Origin: Bacteroidaceae bacterium
GTDB lineage: Bacteria; Bacteroidota; Bacteroidia; Bacteroidales; Bacteroidaceae
NCBI GenBank assembly: GCA_030843315.1
Contig: JAUUPT010000042.1
Location: 1-36,365 of the forward strand
DNA length: 36,365 nt
Direction: 5' to 3'
Under the pieces are notes generated by a model, which worked only from the letters and a program-made list of their open reading frames with translations, had not been told where the DNA came from and did not search any database. Both the position numbers and the translations under genes were made by a program. Every line of letters begins with the position of its first letter. The stretch's first letter is position 1. Below, piece by piece: positions 15,973 through 24,991 of the stretch.

Positions 15973-15996
15973 AATATATTAGATGCAAAGCATATC

Positions 15997-16854
15997 TCAC
16001 TGCTTTCTTATTTTATTGTATTCACGGTCTTTATACTCTTTAGCAGAGGTAAATAGCACAACTATCTTCCGAGTTGCCTGCTGCACCCTCACCCAGAAAC
16101 TATTCCATAATCCACCACTTGCTATCGCTGAATTACAAGTCACCGGACGTACTTTCCTCGTTCGCAGAAAGCATAATTTACCATACTTTTTCAAACCAAA
16201 GGCTAACATACCATCTTCACCTCTTATTATATTAGTATGAAAACCAACCTTACGCCCTAATTCTGTGCGGAAAGCCATTACCATACCACGCACGCATAAT
16301 TCCGGACGACGTACATTTTGCAAAGAAAGATAGCAGTCGCGCATAAATTCATATATTTTCAATCCCAAACGAGAATGCTTCTCATCTGGCAAAAAACTCC
16401 ATAACCCATAGGTACATGCCACTCCCTCCTTTTCCAAATGAGAAACATGAGTAGCTATATAATGAGGAGGATATAAAGTATCCGAATCAATACAGATGTA
16501 GTACTTCCCTTTGGCATGATCCAAGCCACATTGGCGAGCAAACCCCGGACCTTTCTTCACTTCATGAAGCCAACGTACCCCCAATTCTTCCAATATAGAA
16601 TCCGTAGTATCCGTCGAGGAATTGCTTACTACTATTATTTCAATTGGAAAACTGCAAATATTGTCAACTAATGACCATAAACATGACAGTATACGCTGTT
16701 CTTCATTATGGGCAATCAATACAACAGAAGCTAAAGGCTCCTCTTTAAGAAGGGACAACCTTCTCAACTTATTTGCAACTTCCAATTTGACAGCTTCAGG
16801 AACTGCTGAATAAGGACGTTCAAATGCAATCAAATATTTGTCATACCAGGCCAT
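15997..16854 (-). CDS. GT2-family glycosyltransferase
   Basis: A 285-residue GT-A fold protein. Motifs: ASVVLIAHNEEQRI (the start of the domain), IIVVSNSSTDTTDSILEE, GPGFARQCGLDHAKGKYYICIDSDTLYPP (DxD = DSD) and IRGEDGMLAFGLKKYGKL, with ED as the probable catalytic acid pair. No membrane segment is seen, so it is a soluble or peripheral enzyme. It begins 2 bases after the upstream GT4 stop and belongs to the same operon. Substrate unknown. Confidence 0.86.
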   Translation of the reverse strand: MAWYDKYLIAFERPYSAVPEAVKLEVANKLRRLSLLKEEPLASVVLIAHNEEQRILSCLWSLVDNICSFPIEIIVVSNSSTDTTDSILEELGVRWLHEVKKGPGFARQCGLDHAKGKYYICIDSDTLYPPHYIATHVSHLEKEGVACTYGLWSFLPDEKHSRLGLKIYEFMRDCYLSLQNVRRPELCVRGMVMAFRTELGRKVGFHTNIIRGEDGMLAFGLKKYGKLCFLRTRKVRPVTCNSAIASGGLWNSFWVRVQQATRKIVVLFTSAKEYKDREYNKIRKQ

Positions 16855-16856
16855 AC

Positions 16857-18014
16857 TTATTTTCCTTTCTGAATTAATTGTTCAAATAGTTCAATCCAAC
16901 GCACACCTATACGTTCCATTTTATAGTTTTCTGCTTTAGCACGTGCCATACTTCCCATTTTCTTACGGCATTCTTTATCTGCAATCAACGTATTGATCTT
17001 TTCAGAGAGTCCAACTATATCTCCATCCTGAACCAGCCAACCGTCTACCCCATCCGATATGACATCACGAGGACCACAGTGACAGGTGAACGCTACTACA
17101 GGCAAGCCACATGCCATTGCCTCAATAAGTACCATAGGAAGTCCCTCGAAACGAGAACTCAATACAAAAATAGAACTTTCCCTCATCTTTTGAGCGATAT
17201 CAGATACCGTAGCCTCCAAAAAACAACTGTCTTGCAATTGCAAATCTGCAATCTGCCGTTCCAGTTGCGTACGCATCGCCCCATCACCATAAATTTTCAA
17301 CTTCCAATCAGGATGCTTGTCAGCAACCAACTTCCATGCATCTATCAATCGGTCAAATCCTTTTTGAAAAACATATCGCCCTACGGCAATAACCTGCTTC
17401 TCTGTACAATCCGAATGTTCTTCTGGGAAAAAAGAGGATGGATTGGGAATCACTGTCACATTGTCCAACTCAGTCCAGAAAGCAGCATCCTCATATGTCA
17501 ACACCACAAATTTAGAAAGCTTCCTCAACTCATGTATCAAAGCTGACATCCAACGACGCTGTATGAGAGCATAAAGGAATGAGGGCATCCAAGAAGCCGT
17601 AAAGTGCCGATAATGAAGGCGGTCGAAGTGAATTTCACCCACTTTCAGACTGCCGTCGGTCATCTGGTTTATAATATTCACATCACGACGCAAAAGAGAA
17701 ACCGTAACATCAGGTTTTATCTGGTGTAAGCAAGCATCCAACTCCTTACGGAAAATCCGCATCTTCTTCCGATACAGCCATACCCTGCGCACAAAAGGAT
17801 GGTAATAGGGTTCTTCAAAATCAATATCCAACTGATGTATCTGTATAGAAGTTTCCAATGGGAAAGCAGGTGGTTTATCACCACCATCAGTGATAATAAT
17901 ATGCACCTCGTAACCATGTGTCGCTAAGAAATTGGCCTTCATGATCAGGACACGCTCCATACCACTTGGATAATAGAGTGCAGGAATACAATAGGCAATT
18001 TTTGCTTTCTTCAT
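16857..18014 (-). CDS. GT4-family glycosyltransferase
   Basis: A 385-residue GT-B enzyme. The N-terminus has KIAYCIPALYYPSGMERVL, the acceptor-side glycine loop of GT4 enzymes. The C-terminal domain has VIAVGRYVFQKGFDRLIDAW and the E-x7-E block EGLPMVLIEAMACGLPVVAF, followed by CGPRDVISDGVDGWLV. It looks related to the GT4 at 19479-20639, which shares the GMERxL opening and the QKGxDxLxxAW and C-P/GP motifs, so the two probably arose by duplication. It sits between the flippase and GT2 genes with gaps of 6 and 2 bases. Confidence 0.88.
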   Translation of the reverse strand: MKKAKIAYCIPALYYPSGMERVLIMKANFLATHGYEVHIIITDGGDKPPAFPLETSIQIHQLDIDFEEPYYHPFVRRVWLYRKKMRIFRKELDACLHQIKPDVTVSLLRRDVNIINQMTDGSLKVGEIHFDRLHYRHFTASWMPSFLYALIQRRWMSALIHELRKLSKFVVLTYEDAAFWTELDNVTVIPNPSSFFPEEHSDCTEKQVIAVGRYVFQKGFDRLIDAWKLVADKHPDWKLKIYGDGAMRTQLERQIADLQLQDSCFLEATVSDIAQKMRESSIFVLSSRFEGLPMVLIEAMACGLPVVAFTCHCGPRDVISDGVDGWLVQDGDIVGLSEKINTLIADKECRKKMGSMARAKAENYKMERIGVRWIELFEQLIQKGK

Positions 18015-18020
18015 AATGTT

Positions 18021-19472
18021 TTATTTAATAGCCTGCTCATGTCCTGAATCTTTTCTAAGGAATGAACGTAGAAGTTTATATTCTTGGAAATTCAATAGCC
18101 GAGTAACTAATACATAGAAAACTATACCACAAATCAGTCCTAACGCCAATTTTGCTCCAGCCGAAGAGACCAAAGAAGCTACCACATAAACAATTCCTCC
18201 CATGCAAACTGCTGACAATAACGAAGGTGCCAATATACGCATCTGAGCCCTATATCCGATACCTGTCAGTATTCGGGAATAGGCTACAACCACTATCATA
18301 TCTACGGCCGAATACGCCAACACGCCCCAACAAACAGCCTTTATCCCAAACGGAATTGTAGAAAAAAGAATCAATATAGCCAGAACTTTTTTAACAATTT
18401 CCGATTGCATATGATAATCACTCCTTCCTTTAGCATCCAATACAGAAACATTAGCCTGCATAATGGGAAGCCACATAAAAGCCAAACTAAGCACTTGCAG
18501 AAGTGATGCTGTCGGCAACCACTTCTCCGTAAGAAGCAATGTGATGACAGGTTCAGAAAGTACAGCAAGCCCTGTCATTAATGGGAACAAGAGGAAGGCC
18601 GATACCCGTAGATATGTTATGAATATCCTATTGAACTTATCGTTATCATCTTGATAACGACACTGTATAGGATACAAGACTTTTTGGACGACATTTCCAA
18701 AATTCTGTACCGGAAACTGTCCCAATGTATAGGCCCGATTGAAAAAACCCAATATAGCCGCACTGAAACATTTTCCAACTACCAGCGAGTACATATTCGT
18801 ATAAAGAGTATGAAGCAAATTGGAAAACAGTAGTCGTGATCCGAAAGAAAAAAGAGACCGAAAAGAGCTCAAAGAGAATTCCCATGCAGGTCGCCACCTG
18901 GCAGAATACCACAAGATAATAGTCCACGTAAGATTACCAATCAAATTTTGGAATACCAATGTCCAAACTCCATATCCATGACAAGCCATCCAAACCCCGA
19001 CGCTACCACCGACAACCACTGACAACAATGTAGCTATTGCCAATTTTTTGAAATCAAGTGCAATCATCAAACGGGTCATTTGAATGACTCCCAAAGCACT
19101 AGTTATCAATCCCAAACCAAAAACACGGGTTACTTTCACCAATGTCGGTTGGTCATAAAAACTAGAAATAAACGGAGCAGATACAAACAAAAGCAGATAT
19201 ATGAAAGCAGCAGCTGCAATATTGAAATAAAACATAGTATTATAGTCCGTCTCCGTTCTATTTTTTTTCTGAATCAAGGCGTTACAAAAACCACTGTCAA
19301 CCATTGTTTGGGCAATCGCCATGAATATACCCAGCATCGCAATAAGACCATAATCGTCAGGAGAAAGAAGACGGGCTATCACAATCGTGAGCACGAACTG
19401 TATTCCCTGAGACGAGAAACGCTCCATCGCATTCCACATCACTCCTTTAGCCGCTTGATTCTTTATTGACAT
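18021..19472 (-). CDS. Wzx-type lipopolysaccharide/capsule flippase (MOP superfamily)
   Basis: A 483-residue membrane protein with about 12-14 hydrophobic helices. It flips lipid-linked repeat units from the cytoplasmic to the periplasmic face of the inner membrane. The N-terminus, IKNQAAKGVMWNAMERFSSQ, then LLSPDDYGLIAMLGIF and VDSGFCNALIQ, is characteristic of the WzxC/polysaccharide-transport group. It lies 6 bases after the preceding GT4 stop and 6 bases before the next GT4. It is the only flippase in the window; the Wzz-like and Wzy-like genes are in the other polysaccharide operon. Confidence 0.9.
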   Translation of the reverse strand: MSIKNQAAKGVMWNAMERFSSQGIQFVLTIVIARLLSPDDYGLIAMLGIFMAIAQTMVDSGFCNALIQKKNRTETDYNTMFYFNIAAAAFIYLLLFVSAPFISSFYDQPTLVKVTRVFGLGLITSALGVIQMTRLMIALDFKKLAIATLLSVVVGGSVGVWMACHGYGVWTLVFQNLIGNLTWTIILWYSARWRPAWEFSLSSFRSLFSFGSRLLFSNLLHTLYTNMYSLVVGKCFSAAILGFFNRAYTLGQFPVQNFGNVVQKVLYPIQCRYQDDNDKFNRIFITYLRVSAFLLFPLMTGLAVLSEPVITLLLTEKWLPTASLLQVLSLAFMWLPIMQANVSVLDAKGRSDYHMQSEIVKKVLAILILFSTIPFGIKAVCWGVLAYSAVDMIVVVAYSRILTGIGYRAQMRILAPSLLSAVCMGGIVYVVASLVSSAGAKLALGLICGIVFYVLVTRLLNFQEYKLLRSFLRKDSGHEQAIK

Positions 19473-19478
19473 ATTACA

Positions 19479-20639
19479 TTAACCCTGCTTTTTCTTCAAG
19501 ACCATATTTTTAAAAAGAGTATCCCACTGCTGCATAATCTCATCCTTAGAATAACGGGATATGCTCCGACGCGCCTCACTGCCCATACGTCTACGCTCAT
19601 CTTCATTCTCTATCAAACAAGAAATGGCTGCTGAGAGTTTTTCAATATTTCCATTCTCTACCAATAGCCCATTCTCTGCGTTCTTTATAATCTCTGAAGG
19701 ACCACTGGGACAGTCGAAAGAAACGCATGGCAGGCCACAACTCATAGCCTCAACTAACACTAATCCAAATCCCTCAAAGCGCGAACTCATTACATAAATA
19801 GAATGATCAAGATACTCCTTGTAAATATCAGAAGTAGCCTCATGCAAAAAGAAAGAAGATTCCAAATGATATTTTACAATCAAAGCCTCCAGTTCAGACT
19901 TCAGTGGACCATTTCCATATATATCCAATTGCCAGTCTTGATGTCTCACCGCAACAGCCGCCCACGCCTGAACCAATAGATCATAGCCTTTCTGCATATC
20001 CAAACGACCAGCACTCATCACCTTCTTGTTCCCCAAACTGGAAACTGTGGAAGGGAATTTTGTCAGAAGATTTGGTATTACACAAGTCGATACCAATTTT
20101 TCCCACTTTTTTTTATCTTCTTCAGTCAGTGTTACCAGAATATCCGCTTTCTTGATTTGGCGCAACATATAAAAATCATATATATGGGAAAAACATCTCA
20201 AAACCGAGAAACGGGAGAAATCTCCACTTTTTAATGAAGCTTCCTTAGATATATGACTCTCAATTATATACCTATGATTTCCTGGTGCATGAATGATAAT
20301 GTCAAGAACTGGATAAGAATAATTCGTCAATATAATAATGTCAGGAGATATACGTTCTACCGCCTCATACAGTTTTCTTTTAAAAACCACACGCATATTT
20401 CGATAAACTCCCACACGTTTCAGCATCGGATAGCGACTTTTAGTATAGAACAAAACACCTAAATCCACATGATAAATACGAGAAGATAGCGGATAAGAGA
20501 GTTGATTTTCTCCTTGTTCATAAGTAATCAGCGAAACACCATATCCCAAATGATCTGCCAAATAATTCATCTTATCAGTCAGAATACGCTCCATGCCCGC
20601 CAATAAAGCAATAGATTTATATATATATAAAATTTTCAT
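19479..20639 (-). CDS. GT4-family glycosyltransferase
   Basis: A 386-residue GT-B enzyme when started at the ATG at 20639 (MKILYIYKSIALLAGMERIL). A longer form from 20675 is possible, but its first 12 residues do not fit the family opening. The C-terminal half has VMSAGRLDMQKGYDLLVQAW, EGFGLVLVEAMSCGLPCVSF (E-x7-E) and CPSGPSEIIKNAENGLLVENG. Its role is sugar transfer in repeat-unit synthesis. A gap of about 140 bases separates it from the asparagine-synthetase-like gene, so a separate promoter is possible; none with a good consensus was found. Confidence 0.88.
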   Translation of the reverse strand: MKILYIYKSIALLAGMERILTDKMNYLADHLGYGVSLITYEQGENQLSYPLSSRIYHVDLGVLFYTKSRYPMLKRVGVYRNMRVVFKRKLYEAVERISPDIIILTNYSYPVLDIIIHAPGNHRYIIESHISKEASLKSGDFSRFSVLRCFSHIYDFYMLRQIKKADILVTLTEEDKKKWEKLVSTCVIPNLLTKFPSTVSSLGNKKVMSAGRLDMQKGYDLLVQAWAAVAVRHQDWQLDIYGNGPLKSELEALIVKYHLESSFFLHEATSDIYKEYLDHSIYVMSSRFEGFGLVLVEAMSCGLPCVSFDCPSGPSEIIKNAENGLLVENGNIEKLSAAISCLIENEDERRRMGSEARRSISRYSKDEIMQQWDTLFKNMVLKKKQG

Positions 20640-20778
20640 ATTGACAATTTGCCACTTTCCGATGTACTTATTCAATTTTACTTAATTTCATCCGTAAATA
20701 TAACCCTTTCAACAGACATAAGCAAGAAAGAATACCGGCTTTAACGAAAACAATAAAATCCTTTTATTTCCACTTGAT

Positions 20779-22563
20779 TCAGAATTTCACCTCCTGTCCT
20801 GCCACAAACTCTTCCCACCACACTACGAGGGTCAGCAGATGGAAGTATTGCAGCGCTTTGTTTTGCCGATGCCAGAACCAACCGCCGGTTTGCCCGGCTT
20901 CACGGTCGTAGTCCGTGAGGAATTTCTCTACAACATCGCGGCGAAGATACTCGTCCATAATACCGGAAGAAAGGATGAAGTCCTTGAAACGGGCACGCTG
21001 CAACGGATCGCGGAAGAACAACGGCATCGGTGCAAAACCGCCTTGTTTTTTCTTAGAGGTGATGGCTTCCGGGAGCAATGGCTTGTAGTGATACTTCAGC
21101 AAATATTTAGAGACTGAGCGCCCACGCGCAATGTCCAAAACGCTGTCTCCCTTGCACTTCAAACCAACGGGCAATTCCTGCAGGAAGTGGAAAAGATCTA
21201 AATCCATGAAAGGGAATGTCAGATTATTACCAAACATCTGTGCCATGCGGGAAGCTTTGAAAAGGATGATGCGGTCGATGACTATCTCCAAGTCGGAAAC
21301 AAGTGCGTGCTGCGCATACAGATGCTCAAAGCTGCGGGTATCTGCTTTAGGAGATACTGAGGGGATGAAATTTACTTTCGGGTTCTGTAAAAGTTCCTGC
21401 ATGGCAGAATCGGAAAATCCAAAACGTTCACCTTCCAGGACATGGAACATCTTATCGAGGTGGAAGTTGATGCGGGAAAGTTTACCGCCGGTATCAAAGG
21501 TTTTACTACCCAGGATATGGCTCATGCCACGCATCAACGGACGTATGCCTGCACGTGCCGCCAGATAATGAAGCGCTACTTCACGACCGGAAGTACCGAA
21601 ATATTGATCGCTGCCGTCACCGCCCAGAATCACTTCGGGTTTATCGTCACCTATCATTTTCATGGCACAGTAATTCACCATCAGTCCGCCCTCAACAAAT
21701 GGTTCACCCAGAAACCGGACGATATCAGGCAATGCATTGATTTCCGTACCATCTATCTCGTACTCATGATGACGGGTGCGGAAAGTATCGGACATCAGCC
21801 GCGCCATAGGAAGTTCCGTCCAGGTATCTCCCTTGAAACCAACTGAGTATGAATCGATATCACCGTCGTAAATGCTGCGCAAAGCGGCAAGGTTGGAACC
21901 GGAATCATAACCACCACTCAAGAGAATGCCAACCCGACGACTGTCTCCAATACGACGACGGATGGCCTGGGCATGCAGTTCTCCATAGCGGCGGGAATAG
22001 GCCTCTATATCGGGCGCTTTATCAATAACCACTTTGACTTCATGAGGAAAAACGGCATCATGTTTGAGGATGTTGGAAGCTTCTTTCAGTATGTGAATCT
22101 GTTCACCGGCAGCCAAAGAGTAAATGCCGGAAACAACACTATGATCTTTCTTCAAAATTCCCCGCTGAAGAAATGCACTCAATGAAACGGGATTATAGCC
22201 GGTTGTTTCTCCAATCTGTTCTTTCAAGAGTTGCCAAGAAGTGGCATAAGTTCCATCAGAAGTGTAGTAAATGGAATAATAGGTGCCATGATGGTCACGA
22301 ACTACTCCACATTCATTATCTGAGTAGTATACTATGATAAATGATCCGTCCAAATGGGAAAAGCCGGAGAGCGGATCAGCCAGATAAGCGGTGGCAGCCA
22401 ACTTCGCATTACTGTCATCGGGAGTGGATTGGAGCGCATCCCTATTGTACAAAGTTCCATAGAAGAATAATCGCAAGTTCTCATTCTCAAAAAAGGATTC
22501 GGGCTTTTCGCCCTTCATGCAAGTTGTGCGCCAATCTTGAAAGGTGATTTTTCCGTATATCAT
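20779..22563 (-). CDS. Asparagine synthetase (AsnB)-like protein without the catalytic N-terminal Cys
   Basis: A 594-residue protein if started at the ATG at 22563 (MIYGKITFQDW), 26 bases after the preceding GT2 stop and behind an A-rich leader. An in-frame extension to 22638 would overlap that gene by 50 bases. The N-terminal half resembles a class II glutaminase domain, but the Cys that must follow the initiator Met is absent, so glutamine hydrolysis is unlikely. The C-terminal half has the PP-loop ATP site LLSGGYDSGSN and a second site, ILGGDGSDQYFG, typical of asparagine synthetase. It could adenylate a carboxylate, for example a uronic acid or amino-acid substituent of the polysaccharide, and use ammonia or another amine. 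The true substrate is unknown. Confidence 0.8.
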   Translation of the reverse strand: MIYGKITFQDWRTTCMKGEKPESFFENENLRLFFYGTLYNRDALQSTPDDSNAKLAATAYLADPLSGFSHLDGSFIIVYYSDNECGVVRDHHGTYYSIYYTSDGTYATSWQLLKEQIGETTGYNPVSLSAFLQRGILKKDHSVVSGIYSLAAGEQIHILKEASNILKHDAVFPHEVKVVIDKAPDIEAYSRRYGELHAQAIRRRIGDSRRVGILLSGGYDSGSNLAALRSIYDGDIDSYSVGFKGDTWTELPMARLMSDTFRTRHHEYEIDGTEINALPDIVRFLGEPFVEGGLMVNYCAMKMIGDDKPEVILGGDGSDQYFGTSGREVALHYLAARAGIRPLMRGMSHILGSKTFDTGGKLSRINFHLDKMFHVLEGERFGFSDSAMQELLQNPKVNFIPSVSPKADTRSFEHLYAQHALVSDLEIVIDRIILFKASRMAQMFGNNLTFPFMDLDLFHFLQELPVGLKCKGDSVLDIARGRSVSKYLLKYHYKPLLPEAITSKKKQGGFAPMPLFFRDPLQRARFKDFILSSGIMDEYLRRDVVEKFLTDYDREAGQTGGWFWHRQNKALQYFHLLTLVVWWEEFVAGQEVKF

Positions 22564-22588
22564 TTGTTTTTGTATATGGTTCTGAATA

Positions 22589-23758
22589 TCATTCCGCCAC
22601 CCCATGCTGCGTGTGTATAAATTTCTTATTCGCGCCACGCAGTTTAAAGATATTGGCAGCCATCAACAGGAAAGTATACGGTAATTTTTGCAGGGACATT
22701 GCCAGTCGGCTGGTACAAAATCTCTTAGGAACAGCAACGAGCAGAGCAACGGCAAGCAGTATCAGGAGCAACCACCACTTCAAGCCCCAAACCCAATAAT
22801 AAAGGGTGGAAAGTACGGAGAAAAAGAAAGTGAAGCCCATCAGCAACAGACGGGGAATGGAAAGTTGCTGGAAAAGCTTATCGCAGAAATCCCAGTTCCG
22901 GGCGGCAATGGCTTTGCCCAAAAGTTTGGCAAACACCTGGCAGTAGTGCCACTGGGCGGAGAGCCAACGACGGCGCTGACGGGAGAAGTCTCCGGTATTC
23001 TGGATTTTTTCGTCAAACACAAACGTCTCGGGCAGATAGTAAAAGCGCTTGCCACGATAGAGCAGCGTCAGTTCGAGCTCGCGGTCGAAGCCGCCTACTG
23101 CCTTGATGTCCGCCATCGTATCGCGAAACAGGTCGTATTGGAATGCCATGCCGGAACCGATGAGGGCGGCAGACAGACCGAGTTTGGCATGGCCCAAACG
23201 GAAAATGGTGTTATTGATTTCTTCGCTGATGGCATCGAGCAATGCCATGTCGTTATTCAGATTCTTGGCGATGCGATGGGTCTGCACCACTTCGACATCG
23301 GGGTTGGCAAAAAGGTCATTGATATCGTTCAGGTAGTCGTAGGGAATAACATTATCTGCATCGAGTATCACGGCGATATCATAATCGTTACCGATGGCAG
23401 CCATGGCGGCATTCAAGGATTTGGATTTGGTGCTTTGCTCAAAATGGACTTCGACCAGACGGATAGGGAGTGCGGCAAGAGAGGCATTGGTTTCGGGTTT
23501 CATACCATCTGAAATGACAACGGTATCAAAGCAGTCGGCAGGATATTCCTGATCCAGGCAGGAGTGCACACATTCGTGTATGACGGCATCTTCACGATAA
23601 GCGGGAATGAGTATGGCAAAACGCTTATGCTCTTTTGCCGGTGGGGACAGCGGCAAAGCGGGTCGACGCGATGCCAGACTATAAACCAATAGGTATAGTA
23701 TGTTTATAGCAAACAGTATGTATAAAAGCCAATCAAGTATATGCAGTATCTGTTCCAA
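22589..23758 (-). CDS. GT2-family membrane glycosyltransferase
   Basis: A 389-residue protein: an N-terminal membrane helix (about 9-30), a GT2 domain and C-terminal membrane helices (about 285-375). Catalytic motifs are intact: FAILIPAYRED, VVISDG (83-85), ILDADN (DxD, 133-135), FDRELE (224-229) and QRRRW (261-265). This layout is that of processive or polyprenyl-linked GT2 enzymes. It is the first gene of the minus-strand operon and a paralogue of the divergent protein at 3756-4946. A -7 promoter element is at 23812-23819. Confidence 0.88.
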   Translation of the reverse strand: MEQILHILDWLLYILFAINILYLLVYSLASRRPALPLSPPAKEHKRFAILIPAYREDAVIHECVHSCLDQEYPADCFDTVVISDGMKPETNASLAALPIRLVEVHFEQSTKSKSLNAAMAAIGNDYDIAVILDADNVIPYDYLNDINDLFANPDVEVVQTHRIAKNLNNDMALLDAISEEINNTIFRLGHAKLGLSAALIGSGMAFQYDLFRDTMADIKAVGGFDRELELTLLYRGKRFYYLPETFVFDEKIQNTGDFSRQRRRWLSAQWHYCQVFAKLLGKAIAARNWDFCDKLFQQLSIPRLLLMGFTFFFSVLSTLYYWVWGLKWWLLLILLAVALLVAVPKRFCTSRLAMSLQKLPYTFLLMAANIFKLRGANKKFIHTQHGVAE

Positions 23759-23811
23759 AACTTACCGATTTTAACTTAAACGTTTATGCTCGTTTTAATG
23801 GATATCCGTCA

Positions 23812-23819
23812 CAAAGATA
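23812..23819 (-). promoter_or_regulatory. Promoter -7 element of the minus-strand polysaccharide operon
   Basis: The reverse strand reads TATCTTTG, an exact match, 53 bases before the GT2 ATG at 23758. The -33 position has no clear TTTG. Confidence 0.55.
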
Positions 23820-23914
23820 ATAAAAAGATGTAAAGTGGGGACGGAATTTATAAAAAAGGTATAAGAAAACAAATAAAAAACGAGCAAGCTCTCACGAACC
23901 CCTCGCCTCCGATA

Positions 23915-23937
23915 AGAAAAGCCTTAAAGGCTTTTCT
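23915..23937. terminator. Hairpin terminator upstream of the polysaccharide operon promoter
   Basis: AGAAAAGCCT, loop TAA, AGGCTTTTCT, with T-rich tails on both strands. On the minus strand it would end transcripts coming from the kdg side or from the candidate small RNA before the GT2 promoter. Confidence 0.6.
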
Positions 23938-24182
23938 TTTAAGTTACATCAAAATTGTTACCTAAAAATCAATCTTTCTTTTTTACCTGAGAAAAAAACT
24001 TCAATTACCTTACTTTGAAAACTTCAAAATTCCAACTTTTTACCTTTACCTAATTTACCTATTTTCTTAATTCAAATACATTTAGCTTATGAAAAAATAT
24101 CAATCCTTTTACCTAATAACTAATACTATACGTATTGAAAACTATTTTAAATTTTAAATCCAAATGCAGTTTCCCAACTGCA
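23915..24182 (-). ncRNA. Candidate small RNA with repeated AGGUAA motifs
   Basis: A minus-strand promoter (-33-like CTTG, 19-base spacer, TACCTTTG at 24186-24193) points into this gene-free stretch. The predicted RNA starts with a 7-bp hairpin closed by a GGGA (GNRA-type) tetraloop at 24165-24182. An AT-rich body then carries seven AGGTAA motifs on the minus strand (TTACCT at 23958, 23983, 24005, 24040, 24046, 24055 and 24109 on the plus strand). It could end at the hairpin at 23915-23937. No ORF fits. Expression is not shown; the motifs might equally be DNA-binding sites. Confidence 0.3.
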
Positions 24183-24185
24183 CTG

Positions 24186-24216
24186 CAAAGGTAAAGGTTT
24201 TCTGCACACCGGCAAG
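24186..24216 (-). promoter_or_regulatory. Minus-strand promoter in the kdgA-GT2 gap
   Basis: On the reverse strand, CTTG (24216-24213), 19 bases, then TACCTTTG (24193-24186). Spacing matches the Bacteroides consensus, with one mismatch in the -33 box. Confidence 0.45.
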
Positions 24217-24299
24217 CAGTTGCATCGTTTTTAGTATGTTTTATAACATAGTTTTAGAGTTAAAGCGTAGCTTTTACACTTATAAACACTTATAGGATG

Positions 24300-24968
24300 C
24301 TATTTTCTTGCTTCGGCAATGTAGGAAAGGGCTTCTTCGCATTTTGCAGTGACGTATGCCCAGTCTTCAGTAGCAACTTTATCATTCGGGAAGAGTTTGG
24401 AACCCATGCCGACACAGAATACTCCGGCTTTTATCCAAGAGGTCAGGTTTTCCGGAGTCGGCTCTACCCCACCCGTCACCATCAGTTTGGACCAAGGCAT
24501 TGGAGCAAGCAGACCTTTTACAAGTTTGGGGCCGAGTACATCGCCCGGGAATATCTTGCAGAGATCGCAACCGGCCTCTTGGGCAAAACCGACTTCGGAC
24601 ACGCTTCCGCATCCGGGAGTATAGGCTACGAGACGGCGGTTGCAAATCTTGGCGATCTCGGGATTGAACAACGGGCCGACAACAAAGTTGGCACCCAGTT
24701 GCAGGTATAAGGCAGCAGTTGCAGGATCGACAACAGAACCTACGCCCATAGCCATATCGGGGCACTCACGGGCTGCAAATTTCACGACTTCGGCAAATAC
24801 TTCGTGGGCAAAGTCGCCACGATTGGTAAATTCGAAGGCACGAACGCCCCCTTCATAACAGGCCTTTACTACTTTCTTTGCTACTTCTGCATCTTTGTGA
24901 TAAAAAACGGGAACCATGCCGGTAGAACCGATTTTATTTAATACTGCAATCTTATCAAACCTACTCAT
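24300..24968 (-). CDS. kdgA: KDPG/KHG aldolase (2-dehydro-3-deoxyphosphogluconate aldolase)
   Basis: A 222-residue class I aldolase that splits 2-keto-3-deoxy-6-phosphogluconate into pyruvate and glyceraldehyde-3-phosphate; the family is often named Eda. Motifs: MVPVFYHKDAEVAKKVVKAC, then RAFEFTNRGDFA (catalytic Glu region), MGVGSVVDPATAALYLQLGA, and LCKIFPGDVLGP with the Schiff-base Lys before IFP. LMVTGGVEPTPENL binds the phosphate. It lies 23 bases downstream of kdgK, in a two-gene operon that completes the breakdown of 2-keto-3-deoxygluconate from uronates such as pectin or alginate-type sugars. Confidence 0.93.
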   Translation of the reverse strand: MSRFDKIAVLNKIGSTGMVPVFYHKDAEVAKKVVKACYEGGVRAFEFTNRGDFAHEVFAEVVKFAARECPDMAMGVGSVVDPATAALYLQLGANFVVGPLFNPEIAKICNRRLVAYTPGCGSVSEVGFAQEAGCDLCKIFPGDVLGPKLVKGLLAPMPWSKLMVTGGVEPTPENLTSWIKAGVFCVGMGSKLFPNDKVATEDWAYVTAKCEEALSYIAEARK

Positions 24969-24991
24969 ATTACTAATGATTTTTATATATT

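Noticed and set aside
22688..23512. A 274-codon plus-strand frame opposite the GT2 gene
   Set aside because: It is antisense to a clear GT2 with intact catalytic motifs and has low-complexity composition.
24235..24250. Terminator after kdgA (TATGTT-ttat-AACATA)
   Set aside because: The stem is short, AT-only except one pair, and no U-tract follows on the minus strand.
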